From the NCBI GenBank assembly GCA_963989385.1, contig OZ022502.1, forward strand, positions 46,369,454 through 46,433,453: a DNA stretch of 64,000 nt, written 5' to 3'. The DNA comes from Ctena decussata. Its lineage: Eukaryota > Mollusca > Bivalvia > Lucinida > Lucinidae. A program made the translations under genes and the position numbers. Positions 54,131 to 64,000 of the stretch are shown here, piece after piece. The notes beneath the pieces were generated by a model. The model was not told the origin of the DNA. It ran no database searches and saw only the letters and a program-made list of their open reading frames with translations. Within the stretch, counting starts at the first letter, position 1, and each line of letters opens with the position of its first letter.

Positions 54131-54810
54131 GGGAAGATAGAATTTTTTTTGTACATCAAGCGAACTTTTGTTTTATATTGTGATATAATATCCCTTTATA
54201 CTTAAAACATATGCTGTTGCCCCTCATTAAAAATTCCTTGACAATGGAAGTTTTAAGGAGGGTAACAATTTATTTTGTATCCTTCAGTAATAGTGAAAAA
54301 ATTCCTTGCTGAAAATGTGTACAAAAAGTTAATTGAAACAGACAGGACAAATGCCTTTTAATTTTCACTATCTTGTTTTGGGGTTACAGTTTAGCTGTAA
54401 AAATAATTTATTTGTCATGCTAACAGATTGTAGAAAAGAGGTTTTGTTATGAAATCTTTGCAATAGGTGATACAGTGCATACTAGCATCGAAAACAGGAA
54501 AAGACACCTCAGTCCCCGTTGCAGCATGCATGTTGCAATGACCAAGAATTCCAACAGTATGCTGCTGTATTCATTACATTATATTGCCAGTGATCTAATA
54601 TGTTAATAGTGTGAAAAAAAAAATCTCATTGGGGGCATGACCCGGGGCCATGGGGCGATTGGTGTGGTAGGTGGCTATTATGGGTGGGGGTGGTGTCGCC
54701 GGGATAATTTTACATATGTGCTCGAGTCACCTATGCTGCATGCCATGCTATTCTAACAGCATGACAAGGCAATTCTTGTTTAACATTCACAATCATGAAA
54801 CTCTGAAACA
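54131..54810. other. Unassigned DNA
   Basis: No gene or repeat is recognised; a GGGTGGGGGTGGTG G-rich stretch is at about 54680. Confidence 0.35.
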
Positions 54811-55375
54811 TAAAGCTATAGACACCATTGCTGTAGCTAGGTAAACATTCATGAAATATTTTATCAGTCGCTGCAAGATCCTTACTGCCACTTTTAAACA
54901 AATAAAACTTCATTGAGTTTCACCTAAAACGGTTTTAAATTGATTTTGGTCATACTTTCGATAGTAAACCTGATTTAAATGGTAAAAATTCAATGTACAG
55001 GCATGTGACCCATAAACGTCCCGCCTTTTCCATCGCTTGAAGGAAAACCAGAAATTGATGGATTAGTGTGTTGATTTGTGGCTCTAAGACTTAAAGACAT
55101 TATTTCAGTCGAGCCGTCTCTCAGAGAGAAGGAGAAAGAAAAGAGACAAGATAGACGAGAGAATAAAATATCCAAACAAACACTACCCGCATCTACTGCA
55201 AGCACAGTAGGTCCTTGCTCTACTTTTATCCAAACGGCACCATAAGTCACACAGCACCATCGTCCGACCACACCACCCCCATTAGATATTGAATCTGCAT
55301 TATATGGAACATTGTATCATTTTCAAAATCATGTTTCTGCCTGTTTTTGCCAGTTATATGACTCAATTTATACAC
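54811..55375 (+). mobile_element. TTAA-flanked GGCCCCATTG element, degraded, with nested SINE-like insert
   Basis: GACACCATTGCTGTAGCTAG, GAAATATTTTATCAGTCGCT, AAAATTCAATGTACAGGC, ATCGCTTGAAGGAAAACCAG and TGCCAGTTATATGACTCAA align with the copies at 30991 and 31455. It is interrupted at about 55085-55285 by a minus-strand SINE-like body. Confidence 0.6.
55085..55265 (-). repeat. SINE-like body, minus strand, nested
   Basis: CCCGCATCTACTGCAAGCAC, GGTCCTTGCTCTACTTTTAT and an AG-rich stretch (GAGAGAAGGAGAAAGAAAAG) are the complement of 47600-47740. It sits inside the TTAA-type element, so it is the younger insertion. Confidence 0.6.
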
Positions 55376-56104
55376 ATCAATCTAAACAAAGCATTAGAAT
55401 ATAACTGAGGACAAGGGAGGATATTATTGTCGACAAGGGAGGATATCATTGTTCGCCAGATTTGGGCTAATAACAATAACCTCAAAGAGTATGGAAAGGA
55501 AAGTGTGACATTCAAACGGAAAGACGGACAGACATGCACTTTTTCAGAATCACGGCTGAGGACATTGAAGTATTGGACAGACATACAGCAAAACTTTTAA
55601 TCAAAAACTAAAAGCCATAGGCATATGTAAAACAATTACCTTTATCTAATTCAAACTAACTATATAGATCTGTTTAAAAATGCAATACTGACTTCTCCCT
55701 CTCCGATACGTTCAGATGCGGCTATTTATACAGCCACGTCTTATCCGAAAGAACTCTTATACGAAGTAAATCGTAGTTAAACGTATTGGAAACGTACTAA
55801 AAACGTGGTAACACCTAGATACGTACAAAATGCGGCACATTTCTTCGCCAAACATAGGGCGGAAAACGTAGTGCAACCTTGTCCTCAATACGTGACAGTG
55901 AGACTGGGCCCTTAGTGTGTAATTCTATTATTTGCAAATCAAAATGAAAAAGAAAACTCCGTTCATTAAGTCTGAAACTGGGGTTTACGCTGATCATACT
56001 TTAATAATCTAATCAATCTAGGTAAGACTGTGCACAGTGATAATGCTAGACTTCCGCCGATTTCTCATCAATGTGTCTTGTGACTCTGTCCTTCGTCGGA
56101 TGTC
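55376..56104. other. Duplicate of the 32.1-32.35 kb stretch, then unassigned DNA
   Basis: 55600-55770 (AACTAAAAGCCATAGGCATA, CTGACTTCTCCCTCTCCGAT, ATGCGGCTATTTATACAGCC, TTATCCGAAAGAACTC) repeats 32183-32350. AAGACGGACAGACATG at 55520 is the remnant of the pearl end seen at 32095. The short tandem GACAAGGGAGGATAT occurs twice at 55411 and 55432. Nothing is recognised from 55770 to 56104. Confidence 0.5.
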
Positions 56105-57905
56105 AAATAATGGGGCCTCTGTGACAGAGCTGCTGGTAGCTCTATGGCTGAACTAGTAAAAGGACAACAGCTGAGGATTAATCCTCAGAATTATAATGTT
56201 AAAAAATGTAAGATTGAACTCTTAACAAATTTCTTATGCTAAAATCATTTGTATTCATAGCTGAACGGGGATTAATCCTCATCCATTACCCTTTCATGTG
56301 AGCATCACTTTTAGTGGAGTTGGACTTTAAGACATAGACTATTGAAAGTCAAGTACTTCTAACCAATCAGAAACTTTATTTTCTGGTGGATTGAGGATTA
56401 ATCCTCAAAAAACCTAGTTTTTCTTTTTACTTCAATCTGGACCTACCAAAATGGATGGGCGCCAATGGAACTATGTGGCAGAGCTGCTGGTAGCTCAGAC
56501 AGTGAATATGTAAAATGACGACACTTGGGGATTAATCCTCAGACGGATAATATCAGAACTATAAAGCTTGAACTTGCAACAGTTTTGGACCTTCAAACCT
56601 AAACTCAAACAAAATTTTCCGGCTGACCGAGGATTGTTCCCAAGATAATACGTTGTTGACGTTTGAAGATCTTTCTGATATTAACAGCCAACGAGGATTA
56701 ATCCTCACAAGGAAGTTAAAAATAAAACAAACATGTCTTCATTTCTGTTAAATATAAAATGGTAACCCCCCAAAAAACGCTGTTTATGTTCAGGTCTCAT
56801 TTTGATAGTGACAACCAGTGAGGATTAATCCCCACAAGAAAGCGGAAAATGAAGGTATCATATTTCAGCCTCTGTAAGATATGTGAAATGACGACACTTG
56901 GGGATTAATCCTCAGACGGATAATGTCAGAAATATATATCTTGAACTTGTATCAATTTTGGACCACAAACCTAATCTAAAAAAAAAAAATCTGGCTGACC
57001 GAGGATTAATCCCCACAAGAAAGCGGAAAATGAAGGTACCATATTTCAGCCTCTGTAAGATATGTGAAATGACGACACTTGGGGATTAATCCTCAGACGG
57101 ATGATGTCAGAAATATATATCTTGAACTTTTATCAATTTTGGACCACAAACCTAATCTAAAAAAAAAATTCTGGCTGACCGAGGATTGTTCCCCAGATAA
57201 TACGCGGTTGACGTTTGAGCTTCTTTTGATATTAACAGCCAACGAGGATTAATCCTCACAAGGAAGTTAAAAATAAAACAAACATGTCTTCGTTTCTGTT
57301 AAATATAAAATGGTAACCCCCCAAAAAAACGCTGTTTATGTTCAGTTCTCATTTTGATATTGACAACCAGTGAGGATTAATCCACACAAGAAAGCGGAAA
57401 ATGAAGGTACCATATTTCTGCCTCCGTAAGAAATGTGAAATGACGACACTTGGGGATTAATCCTCAGACGGATAATGTCACATATATATATATCTTGAAC
57501 TTGTATCAATTTTGGACCACAAACCTAATCTAAAAAAAAAAATTCTGGCTGACCGAGGATTGTTCCCCAGATAATATGTGGTTGACGTTTGAGCTTCTTT
57601 TGATATTAACAGCCAACGAGGATTAATCCTCACAAGGAAGTTAAAAATAAAACAAACATGTCTTCATTTCTGTTAATATAAAATGGTAACCCCCCAAAAA
57701 TGCTGTTTATGTTCATTTCTCATTCTGATGTTGACTACCACTGAGGATTAATCCCCACAAGAAAGTGGAAAATGAAGGTACCATATTTCAATTTTTGTAA
57801 GGTATTAAACGGTAACCCCCCAAAAGTAAAGAATTAGACCCCCCGAAAAGCTCACTTTTATGCGGGAAAAGAGGACTTTAGTGGCAAATCCTCTTTTATT
57901 TTGGC
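56105..57905 (-). repeat. Right arm: GAGGATTAATCCTC palindrome array plus terminal hairpin
   Basis: Read inward from 57905 it mirrors the left arm. Palindromes start at about 56172, 56267, 56392, 56526, 56693, 56819, 56899, 57001, 57080, 57244, 57371, 57451, 57618 and 57742. Copies with the fixed variant GAGGATTGTTCCCC are at 57181 and 57555 (CCCA form at 56639). From 56526 a four-part higher-order unit repeats every 371-373 bp, in the order CTTGGGGATTAATCCTCAGA, GAGGATTGTTCCC, AACGAGGATTAATCCTCACA, GTGAGGATTAATCCCCACAA. The tip carries AAAAGAGGA/AAATCCTCTTTT. The inner limit is at GGGGCCTCTGTGACAGAGCT. Confidence 0.9.
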
Positions 57906-58175
57906 AGTTGTTTATTGTATGCGCAATACAATATCATAACTGCTTTCTAGTTTGTATGTCAATGATTATGCTCTTATGGTATGTATCGACACAGTAATAA
58001 TAAGGCTTATATGATTAATTATTCTATAAAGCCTCAGCCTCGTAGAGCATAAATTGTCTGAGGAGATAGTTTTATTTATTTAAATATTTATTTTAATTTA
58101 TTTATTTACTTAATATATAATTATTCATTTCTATATTTTTTTTGCATTTTTGCTTCCAGGGTAAACAGTAAAAAG
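57906..58175. other. AT-rich low-complexity DNA
   Basis: TTTATTTA-type tracts at 58065-58145; nothing else is recognised. Confidence 0.4.
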
Positions 58176-58179
58176 GCCA

Positions 58180-58560
58180 GTGGGAGATATAAACATCAAA
58201 CTGGTAGGAGACTTCTCAAGGAACACTTCTATAAAAGTTTTGTTACATACCTGCAATTGCCTAGCAGTAAATGCCATTTATTTCAATTGTCACCGTTATA
58301 AGCCTACAGGAACTCTAAAATAGGTTTTAAATGAAGATTCTCTGGAAGCAAAGAACACATCAAAGATACGAAAATAGCAGAATCGGTTTAACTGAGTTTG
58401 CACATGTGCAGTAATGTTCATTTGCAACACTGCCCACGCCCCATACTTTCGGCTTCAGAGGAACTCTTTTTTCAAACTGTCTCAACAGCCCAACGATCAG
58501 ACTACAGATATACAACTGCCTATCCTATAAGCTACCACAGAGCTTTCGGCTTTCTCTATA
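58180..58560 (+). repeat. Degenerate short copy of the 48.6-50.5 kb pearl-like element
   Basis: GGAGACTTCTCAAGGAACAC, CTATAAAAGTTTTGTTACAT, CTAGCAGTAAATGCCATTTA and the end AACTGCCTATCCTATAAGCT-ACCACAGAGC-TTTCGGCTTTC parallel the unit and 3' end of that element. Only about one unit remains and no X-box is preserved. The frame at 58398-58634 lies across its end. Confidence 0.6.
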
Positions 58561-60578
58561 TACATGAAAATTCGGCATGCAAGACGACAATTAGACAAAA
58601 TGAAGTTGTCGGAAAGTGCCTGGAGTTTTCTTAGTCCTATCTTTTCACGAGCAGCTACCTACACATATTATACATAAGCAAATACTATACTACGGAAAAT
58701 AAATATAGCAATTGTTTTGTATGTACCAGATCCCCCATATATGGCTTTTCTTGTCACTTTATTGCATAAAGATTCAAGCGCCGATCGTCCGAAATTGATT
58801 TCCGGATAAAACTTCAAGAATGGTTAGTTGCAACGTGTGTCCTACCGTGACGTCTGTTTCTAAAACGATTGTTTTGATCATGTGCCGAAGCCAAAATCAT
58901 AATTACGTGGCTGTTTTACTGTTAACCTAAGGGAAAACCCTTTAAAATAGTTGAATAAGGTACGAGTATGACGTTTACAAAGTTTGAGAAATCGACTTTT
59001 CGTGTTGATTTTACTTTACCGTCTTAAATCATTGTTTCTAATCGGTATTTCTTGAATCTCCCTCGAGTGTTTGATAGTTTGGTATCTATCAATATGCTAA
59101 CGTAAACAATTTTGAAAGAAAATTCCACTGAGCATAAGCCAAAACGCCGAGGTTAACGGCATGATTATCTAACAGTTACGTTACACTTAAATGAAAAAAA
59201 AATCACAGTTGAATTCATCATGCTGTGAGCTTTAAGTTTGGCCTAGTGTTTTTCTCGAGTGTTGATTCTCCTTTGAACTGATGCGCCCGTAAATCATTGC
59301 ACATTGGACGTCATGACCTCAATGACGCACGCTAAGATTCGTCAGTCTTTAAGCTCAACCGCATTTTTCAGACAATCAACCGCTCTAACATGAAAATACT
59401 TGTAAAAATGGTTCTAAAGACCTTTAAAAACAACCCAAATGCTTGCCTTTTTTGCTCCGCTTTTAATGTCTGCAAATTTTGGCAATCAACCCCTTCGCGG
59501 CTATCGCTTATTCCGAATATCGGGTTTAAAGATGGCTCCTATAGTTCCATTGTACCGCAACCCCACATACTGCTCCCTTCCTTGCATTTTAATTTCGCTC
59601 AATGTTGCACTTTACTAATGAGAAAAAATAAAAAACATAAAAAATTGCTAAATATATTTTGCATAATATATATTCTATCCCCGATATATCTGTCAGACAT
59701 TTTAATGAGAAGTGTGTTTACACAAATTGTGGGCATTTGCATAATGAGCTCTAAAGTTGCGTCTCATGATAGCCCAGAAATATGTCCTTCTTTGCATGAG
59801 AATTCTCTCCACTCGTACTGCCTCCTCTACAGAAGAATTTAACAATGTAATTTTGTCTTACCCTCCAAACAATCAATCTAGACCGTGACCCCTGCGACTT
59901 TAATTGTTTCCAGAGCTGATAAAGGCTTGCTGTAAACAAATATGGGAATTTTGTAATCAGCTGTCAATCGGTGCCTCATCAGTAGGTCTACTTCATGGTT
60001 TGCAGAGGGAACACAAGAACTACCACGAAGATGGCAAAGTGAATAGACCACTTATACCACTTTGTGTTAGAATCCATACAAATATTGGTTCGTGACTATC
60101 TTATAAGTGAGTTTTGGAAGTCTTGCGGACAATGTCAGTTCAGAAATATAGAACATTATCATTATTTTGAGGTACTGACAATTTGTTAAATATGCTGTAC
60201 TCTCCCTTTCTCTCGTAATGCATTTACTTTCTTCTTCTTTAGGTAAGCATCTGTTTCATTTAATTTCTACATTTTAAGGGCAATACTATTATACTGTTAC
60301 ATGTATCATTATATTCGCTTACCTTTAATATGTAGCAACCAGTTATATGTCAGTTCAATATATGCCTTCTCATCAAACTGGCGTATATGTTCGAACGTGC
60401 AATAACCAGACACAAATGTGCACCTCGTCACTATCCCCTTAATACAGATTTGATTGTACAGTATCCTTAACCATTTACTTCATTCCATTTGAAAATATTT
60501 TGATCGATATTTCTCATATCCCTGTTTCTATGTTCTTATTTCTGTTCCAAATATTGATGTTGGACATGGTTTCATATA
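58561..60578. other. Unassigned DNA, contains the longest open frame
   Basis: The longest open frame of the window (59390-59842, 150 codons, plus) is here. Its product would have a hydrophobic segment near residues 88-106 and scattered cysteines, but no domain I recognise, and the region is AT-rich enough for this to be chance. No splice-supported gene model could be built. Confidence 0.35.
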
Positions 60579-60816
60579 TGAGCCGCGATACGACAAAACC
60601 AACAAAGTGTTTCTGCGCCCAGCGCAGATTCAGATCAGCCTGGGCATCCGCCCAGTCTGATCAGAGTCTTCGCTTTCCGCATGAAGCTGGCTTAGATCCT
60701 TAGCTACCGTTCATTCGCCTAGCAAACAGTCTGATCAGACTCTGCGGATGCCAAAGCTGATCTGGGTTTGCGCTGGGCGCACAACCATTCTGTTGGTTTT
60801 CTCGTGTCGCGGCTTA
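60579..60816. mobile_element. Foldback MITE, TGAGCCGC family, complete (238 bp)
   Basis: Ends TGAGCCGCGATACGACAAAA and TTTTCTCGTGTCGCGGCTTA, flanked by TA (60577-60578 and 60817-60818). It has the same length as the copy at 23529 and the same inner blocks. Confidence 0.85.
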
Positions 60817-60818
60817 TA

Positions 60819-61709
60819 TTTTCCGGAGTTGCCAATAGGGCACAGTAAACCGACAGTGATAAAACGCCAATAGTCTGCTGATTGATGTATTTATTAAGAT
60901 AACCAACTGTTTCATCAGAAATTCATATCGCGCCAAATGATTTGCAAATGAACAATAGTCACAAAAGTATTGATTCGGTAAAGAACTCAAAAGTAGTTGA
61001 ATGCGATTGCCAAGACATAATAATAAGGGTTAACGGCTGAATAAGGTCAAAATGTTAGGCTTCTGTGTTGCCAGTAACTATGTCTAGGGAGACACGATTA
61101 ATTGTTAAAAGCGACGCCAAAGATATAGTCGAGTGTAACTATTATTATTCAACTAGATTGCGCAGCCGTTGTTCGTCCTGAAAGCAGTTGGGAAGAAAAC
61201 TCGAAGCATTCTTGTTTCACGGTTTCATATAGTCTGTAATAGAGTAAAACTTTCTTATAGGAAAAATGATTTTTAAAGCTTCTGTATTCAAAGCTGTTGT
61301 ATTCCAGTCTCATCATTTAAAGTGATATCAGGCGTAGTTATGCACATGCCTCTGAAGGTGTATGGGTAATATTTATCAGCAATTTTTTAAAAAGCGACAC
61401 AATTTTTCGTGACGTCCATATTGCTTCGCGGACAATTACACTTCCAAAATAGGGTCAGGTATTAAAGAAAAGAATTTGCTATTGACCCCCATTAAAAACG
61501 AGCAGCAGTGTCGTAAATGGTGGAGTTGCGTCCACTTAAAATGTGCACACCTGCCTTAACATAACATGTATAGATACACACTTTGGCTGCCATGTGTACA
61601 GAGACAATTACATAAATTTTACAGAATAACTTTCTCTCACTTTCGTATACATGTATATAGGATAGGCTTTAAGGCCATATAAGAAATCTCTTTCTTTTAT
61701 AATCAACAA
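60819..61709. other. Unassigned DNA
   Basis: No gene or repeat family is recognised. Confidence 0.4.
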
Positions 61710-61711
61710 TG

Positions 61712-61890
61712 GACGGCCGTAGTCTAGTGTATTACGCGCTGGACTACTACTAAGCCAGGGACGCAGGTTCGATATCCCGTCCTTCCGGTATTTTAGCTGA
61801 GACTTTAAACCGAGGTTCCGTAACCAGTATGACTAGTTTTTTAATGGTACGTTAAACATGAGTTCACGCATTCATCCATCAGCAATATAT
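61712..61890 (+). repeat. tRNA-derived SINE, second type
   Basis: A-box-like CCGTAGTCTAGTGTATTACG (about 61718) and B-box CAGGTTCGATATCCCG (about 61765) are followed by GACTTTAAACCGAGGTTCCG, AACCAGTATGACTAG, GGTACGTTAAAC and CATTCATCCATC. The 3' part is reminiscent of, but not the same as, the body of the other SINEs. An (AT)n/T-run tail follows. Confidence 0.65.
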
Positions 61891-62281
61891 ATATATTTTT
61901 TTTTTGCATTAAAAACAGGGCAATTTCAATTCCCAATTAATATTTGTATTTTAGATGAAGACAACTGACACGCAAGCAAGTAGGACAATGTTTTATGGCA
62001 GATCATAGGTTGGTGACGGCTTCAAATTTTAAGAACGTCACTAAAACCATAGTATTTAATGTCTTTAGCAACTTAATGCTCGCGACACATATAGGCGAAG
62101 CTACTTTCATTTTATTCATTGTTATTTTGATTTTTTAATTAATTTATTTATTCCTTTTATTTTTTTATTTCTTTCTTTATAGTTTTTTGGCTTCTGTAAG
62201 AAAAATATCCTTTATGTCTTTCACCAATAAGCAGTATGCAATTTTAGCTATCATAAACGTTTCTGGGTACTCTGGGATATA
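61891..62281. other. Unassigned AT-rich DNA
   Basis: No gene recognised; T/A-rich tract at about 62125-62180. Confidence 0.4.
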
Positions 62282-64000
62282 ACAAGAGGGCCATGAGGCC
62301 CTGAATCGCTCACCTGAACAATTGACAAAGTGGGTTTTTCTGCAACTGTCAAAATATGAGTCTTGGGTCAAAAGTCAAAGAATGACCATGACCTCTTGTA
62401 CTCATAAATCTTCATGTACTCATTAAGACAACCATATAAACCATTTTTCAGGCCAAAATCTTCAAAACTTTCCATGAAATCTTATGTTCTGGCATTTTCC
62501 CATAAAAAGGTCAAGGTAAACCCAAGGTCATCATTTGAACAGTCTTGGTAGTACTCTAGTACTACATGATACTTACCAAGTTTCAAGGTCATAGGTGTAT
62601 TGGTTCTGGAGAAGAAAAATATTAAAGGTTTATAGCATAAATGGGTATGGCGGCCATGTTGGTCATGTGACCTGGACCATTTGAACAATTTTTGTTCAAT
62701 CAACCCCTCTGGCTCTATATGAAATGTGTTTACAATTCGCCTTTTGGCTTTAAAGGAAATGTCTGAAAATGTCAAAATATGAGAGATCTGGATCAAAGGT
62801 CAAAGAATGACCGACCTCTTGTACTCATAATTCTTTATGACCTCATTAAAACGATGGTACAATCCAACCTGTATTAAGCAAGCACCTAAGGGATTATCAA
62901 GATTATTAAGACAGGTGCTTGCTTAATACAGGTACATTTCAATGTATGTGCATGTTTCGGGAACTGACTACATTCTTGCTTAAATACAGGTTGCTTGCTT
63001 AATTGAGGTGGCCACTAAGACAGGTTTTACTGTATATACCAATTTTTAGGCCAACATCTTCAAAACTTCCTATGAAATCTTATGTTCTAGCATTTTCCCA
63101 TATTTGACTTTGCCGTAAAATAGTCAAGGTCAACACAAGGACATCATTCTGTAAAATCTTGATAATACTGGAGTACCCAATGTTACATACCAAGTTTCAA
63201 GGCCATCGGTCAGTTATTCTGGAGAAGAATATTTTTATAGGTTTTTACCATATATGGGCATAGTGACCATGTTGGTCATGTGACCTGGACCGTTTGGACA
63301 AATTTTCATTCCCTCAACCCCTGCAGACTCTATATGAAAAAATTAAGTTAAAATTGGCCCAGTGGTTTTGAGGAGATTGTTTGAAATTGTCAAAATATGA
63401 AAGTTCTGGGTCAAAGGTTAAAGAATGACCTTGACCTCTTGTACTCACAAATCTTCATGTCTCTTTAAGATGACTGAATATACAAATTTTTAGGCCTTAA
63501 TCTTCAAAACTTTCCATGAAATCTTATGTTCTAGGATTTTCCCATATTTGACCTTGCTGTAAAAAAGGTCAAGGTCAACCCAAGGTCATAATTTGAACAA
63601 TCTTGATAGTACTCGAGTGCTCAATGCTACATACCAAGTTTCAAGGCCATCGGTCAATCGGTTCTGGAGCAGAAGTTTTTTTAGGGTTTTTACCATATAT
63701 GGGCGTGGCGGCCATGTTGGTCATGTGACCCAACCCGTATGAATAAATTTTTGTTCCCTCAACCCCTGGAGGCTCTATATGAAATTTGGTTCCAATTGGC
63801 CCAGTGGCTTTTGAGGAGATTGTTTGAAATTGTCAAAATATGAGAGTTCTGGGTCAAAGGTCAAAGAATGACCTTGACCTTTTGTACTCATAATTCTTCA
63901 TGTACTCATTAAGATGACTGTAGATATCAATTTTAGCCCAAAATCTTCAACAGTTTCCAAGATATCATATGTTCTTGTGTTTTGCCATATAAAAGCACAA
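62282..64000 (+). mobile_element. Large pearl-like element with AGGTCA-rich core, cut by the window end
   Basis: It starts ACAAGAGGGCCATGAGGCCC-TGAATCGCTCACCTGAACAA exactly like 32589. The tandem units with GAATGACCTTGACCTCTTGT, AAAAAAGGTCAAGGTCAACC, ATATGGGCGTGGCGGCCATG and TTGGTCATGTGACC continue to the last base. The 3' end is outside the window. It is interrupted by the TA-flanked element at 62860-63032. The frame at 62482-62796 (minus) is a repeat shadow. Confidence 0.8.
62860..63032. mobile_element. TA-flanked MITE nested in the pearl-like element
   Basis: The outer ends TACAATCCAACCTGTATTAA and (complement of the right end) TACAGTAAAACCTGTCTTAG are inverted repeats with TA at both edges (62858-62859 and 63033-63034). 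Comparison with uninterrupted units (CTCATTAAGAC-CTGTATATACCAA) confirms an insertion. Within it, exact 21-bp arms at 62867-62887 and 62913-62933 form a hairpin. CAGT...ACTG ends with TA suit a pogo/Tigger-type MITE (inference). Confidence 0.75.

Larger units (their letters stand above)
24858..57905. mobile_element. Candidate giant element bounded by inverted palindrome-array arms (33.05 kb)
   Basis: The two ends are inverted copies. The left edge reads TGCCAAAATAAAAGAGGATT and the right edge is its complement, ending at 57905. The similarity continues inward through CTTTTCCCGCATAAAAGTGA, GCTTTTCGGGGGGTCTA and a GGGGGGTTACC block. Both arms then hold arrays of GAGGATTAATCCTC with shared inter-palindrome sequence such as GCTACCAGCAGCTCTG...GAGGCCCC (left) and its complement (right). 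I see no obvious target duplication: the flanks are ...AACACG and GTTGTT.... The interior (27.0-56.1 kb) is full of other repeats and has no recognisable transposase, polymerase or integrase. It could be one large non-autonomous element grown by nested insertions, or two smaller solo elements that happen to face away from each other. Not a known family to me. Confidence 0.5.

Noticed and set aside
24858..57905. Maverick/Polinton or herpesvirus-like giant element
   Set aside because: No integrase, polymerase B, capsid or protease frames are visible in the 29 kb interior, and the end sequence and lack of a 6-bp duplication do not fit Mavericks.
59390..59842. Longest open frame, 150 codons, possible small membrane protein
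   Set aside because: No domain or signal recognised and no context of a gene. The length is compatible with chance in a 64 kb window.

Overview
The window is eukaryotic, AT-rich, intron/intergenic-type DNA made almost entirely of repeats. The repeat content points to a marine bivalve, probably a heterodont clam. The evidence is: pearl-like elements (tandem cores of about 160-340 bp, GGACGGAC-type simple repeats near one end, hairpins at both ends); foldback elements ending TGAGCCGCGACACG; tRNA-derived SINEs with a shared 3' body; and repeats full of AAGGTCAAGGTCA. The species assignment is inference from sequence style, not from a search. I found no protein-coding gene I can support. No open frame exceeds 150 codons and most lie inside repeats. 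The only recognisable coding remnants are two broken non-LTR retrotransposon fragments: a reverse transcriptase at 13.77-14.60 kb on the minus strand and an endonuclease at 22.7-23.05 kb on the plus strand.

Layout. 0-5 kb: unassigned DNA, one SINE fragment and one complete pearl-like element. 5.14-11.11 kb: a 5.97 kb inverted-repeat transposon with an AGT target duplication (PIF/Harbinger-like), which carries several nested pearl-like elements. 11-24.8 kb: mostly unassigned DNA with the RT and endonuclease relics, a long minus-strand pearl-like element (15.7-17.1 kb), a tandem duplication, a copy of an AT-rich dispersed repeat and a foldback element. 24.86-57.91 kb: the most striking structure. 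Two outward-facing arms of about 2 kb are in inverted orientation, end in the same terminal hairpin, and are filled with about 19 and 17 copies of the palindrome GAGGATTAATCCTC. They enclose about 29 kb of other repeats. Inside are TTAA-flanked elements, foldback elements, SINEs, two large pearl-like arrays (one with evenly alternating RFX X-box-like palindromes), a 1.66 kb transposon with 51-bp inverted repeats, and a 1 kb array of 36-bp cassettes in both orientations. 57.9-64 kb: unassigned DNA, a degenerate pearl-like element, a foldback element, a SINE and a second AGGTCA-rich array that runs off the window and carries a nested TA-flanked element.

No gene cooperation can be described. What the window offers is nested mobile-element history and several repeat families whose units carry motifs resembling transcription-factor sites (K50 homeodomain, RFX, nuclear-receptor half-sites, CRE). 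All regulatory readings are inference from motif identity only.
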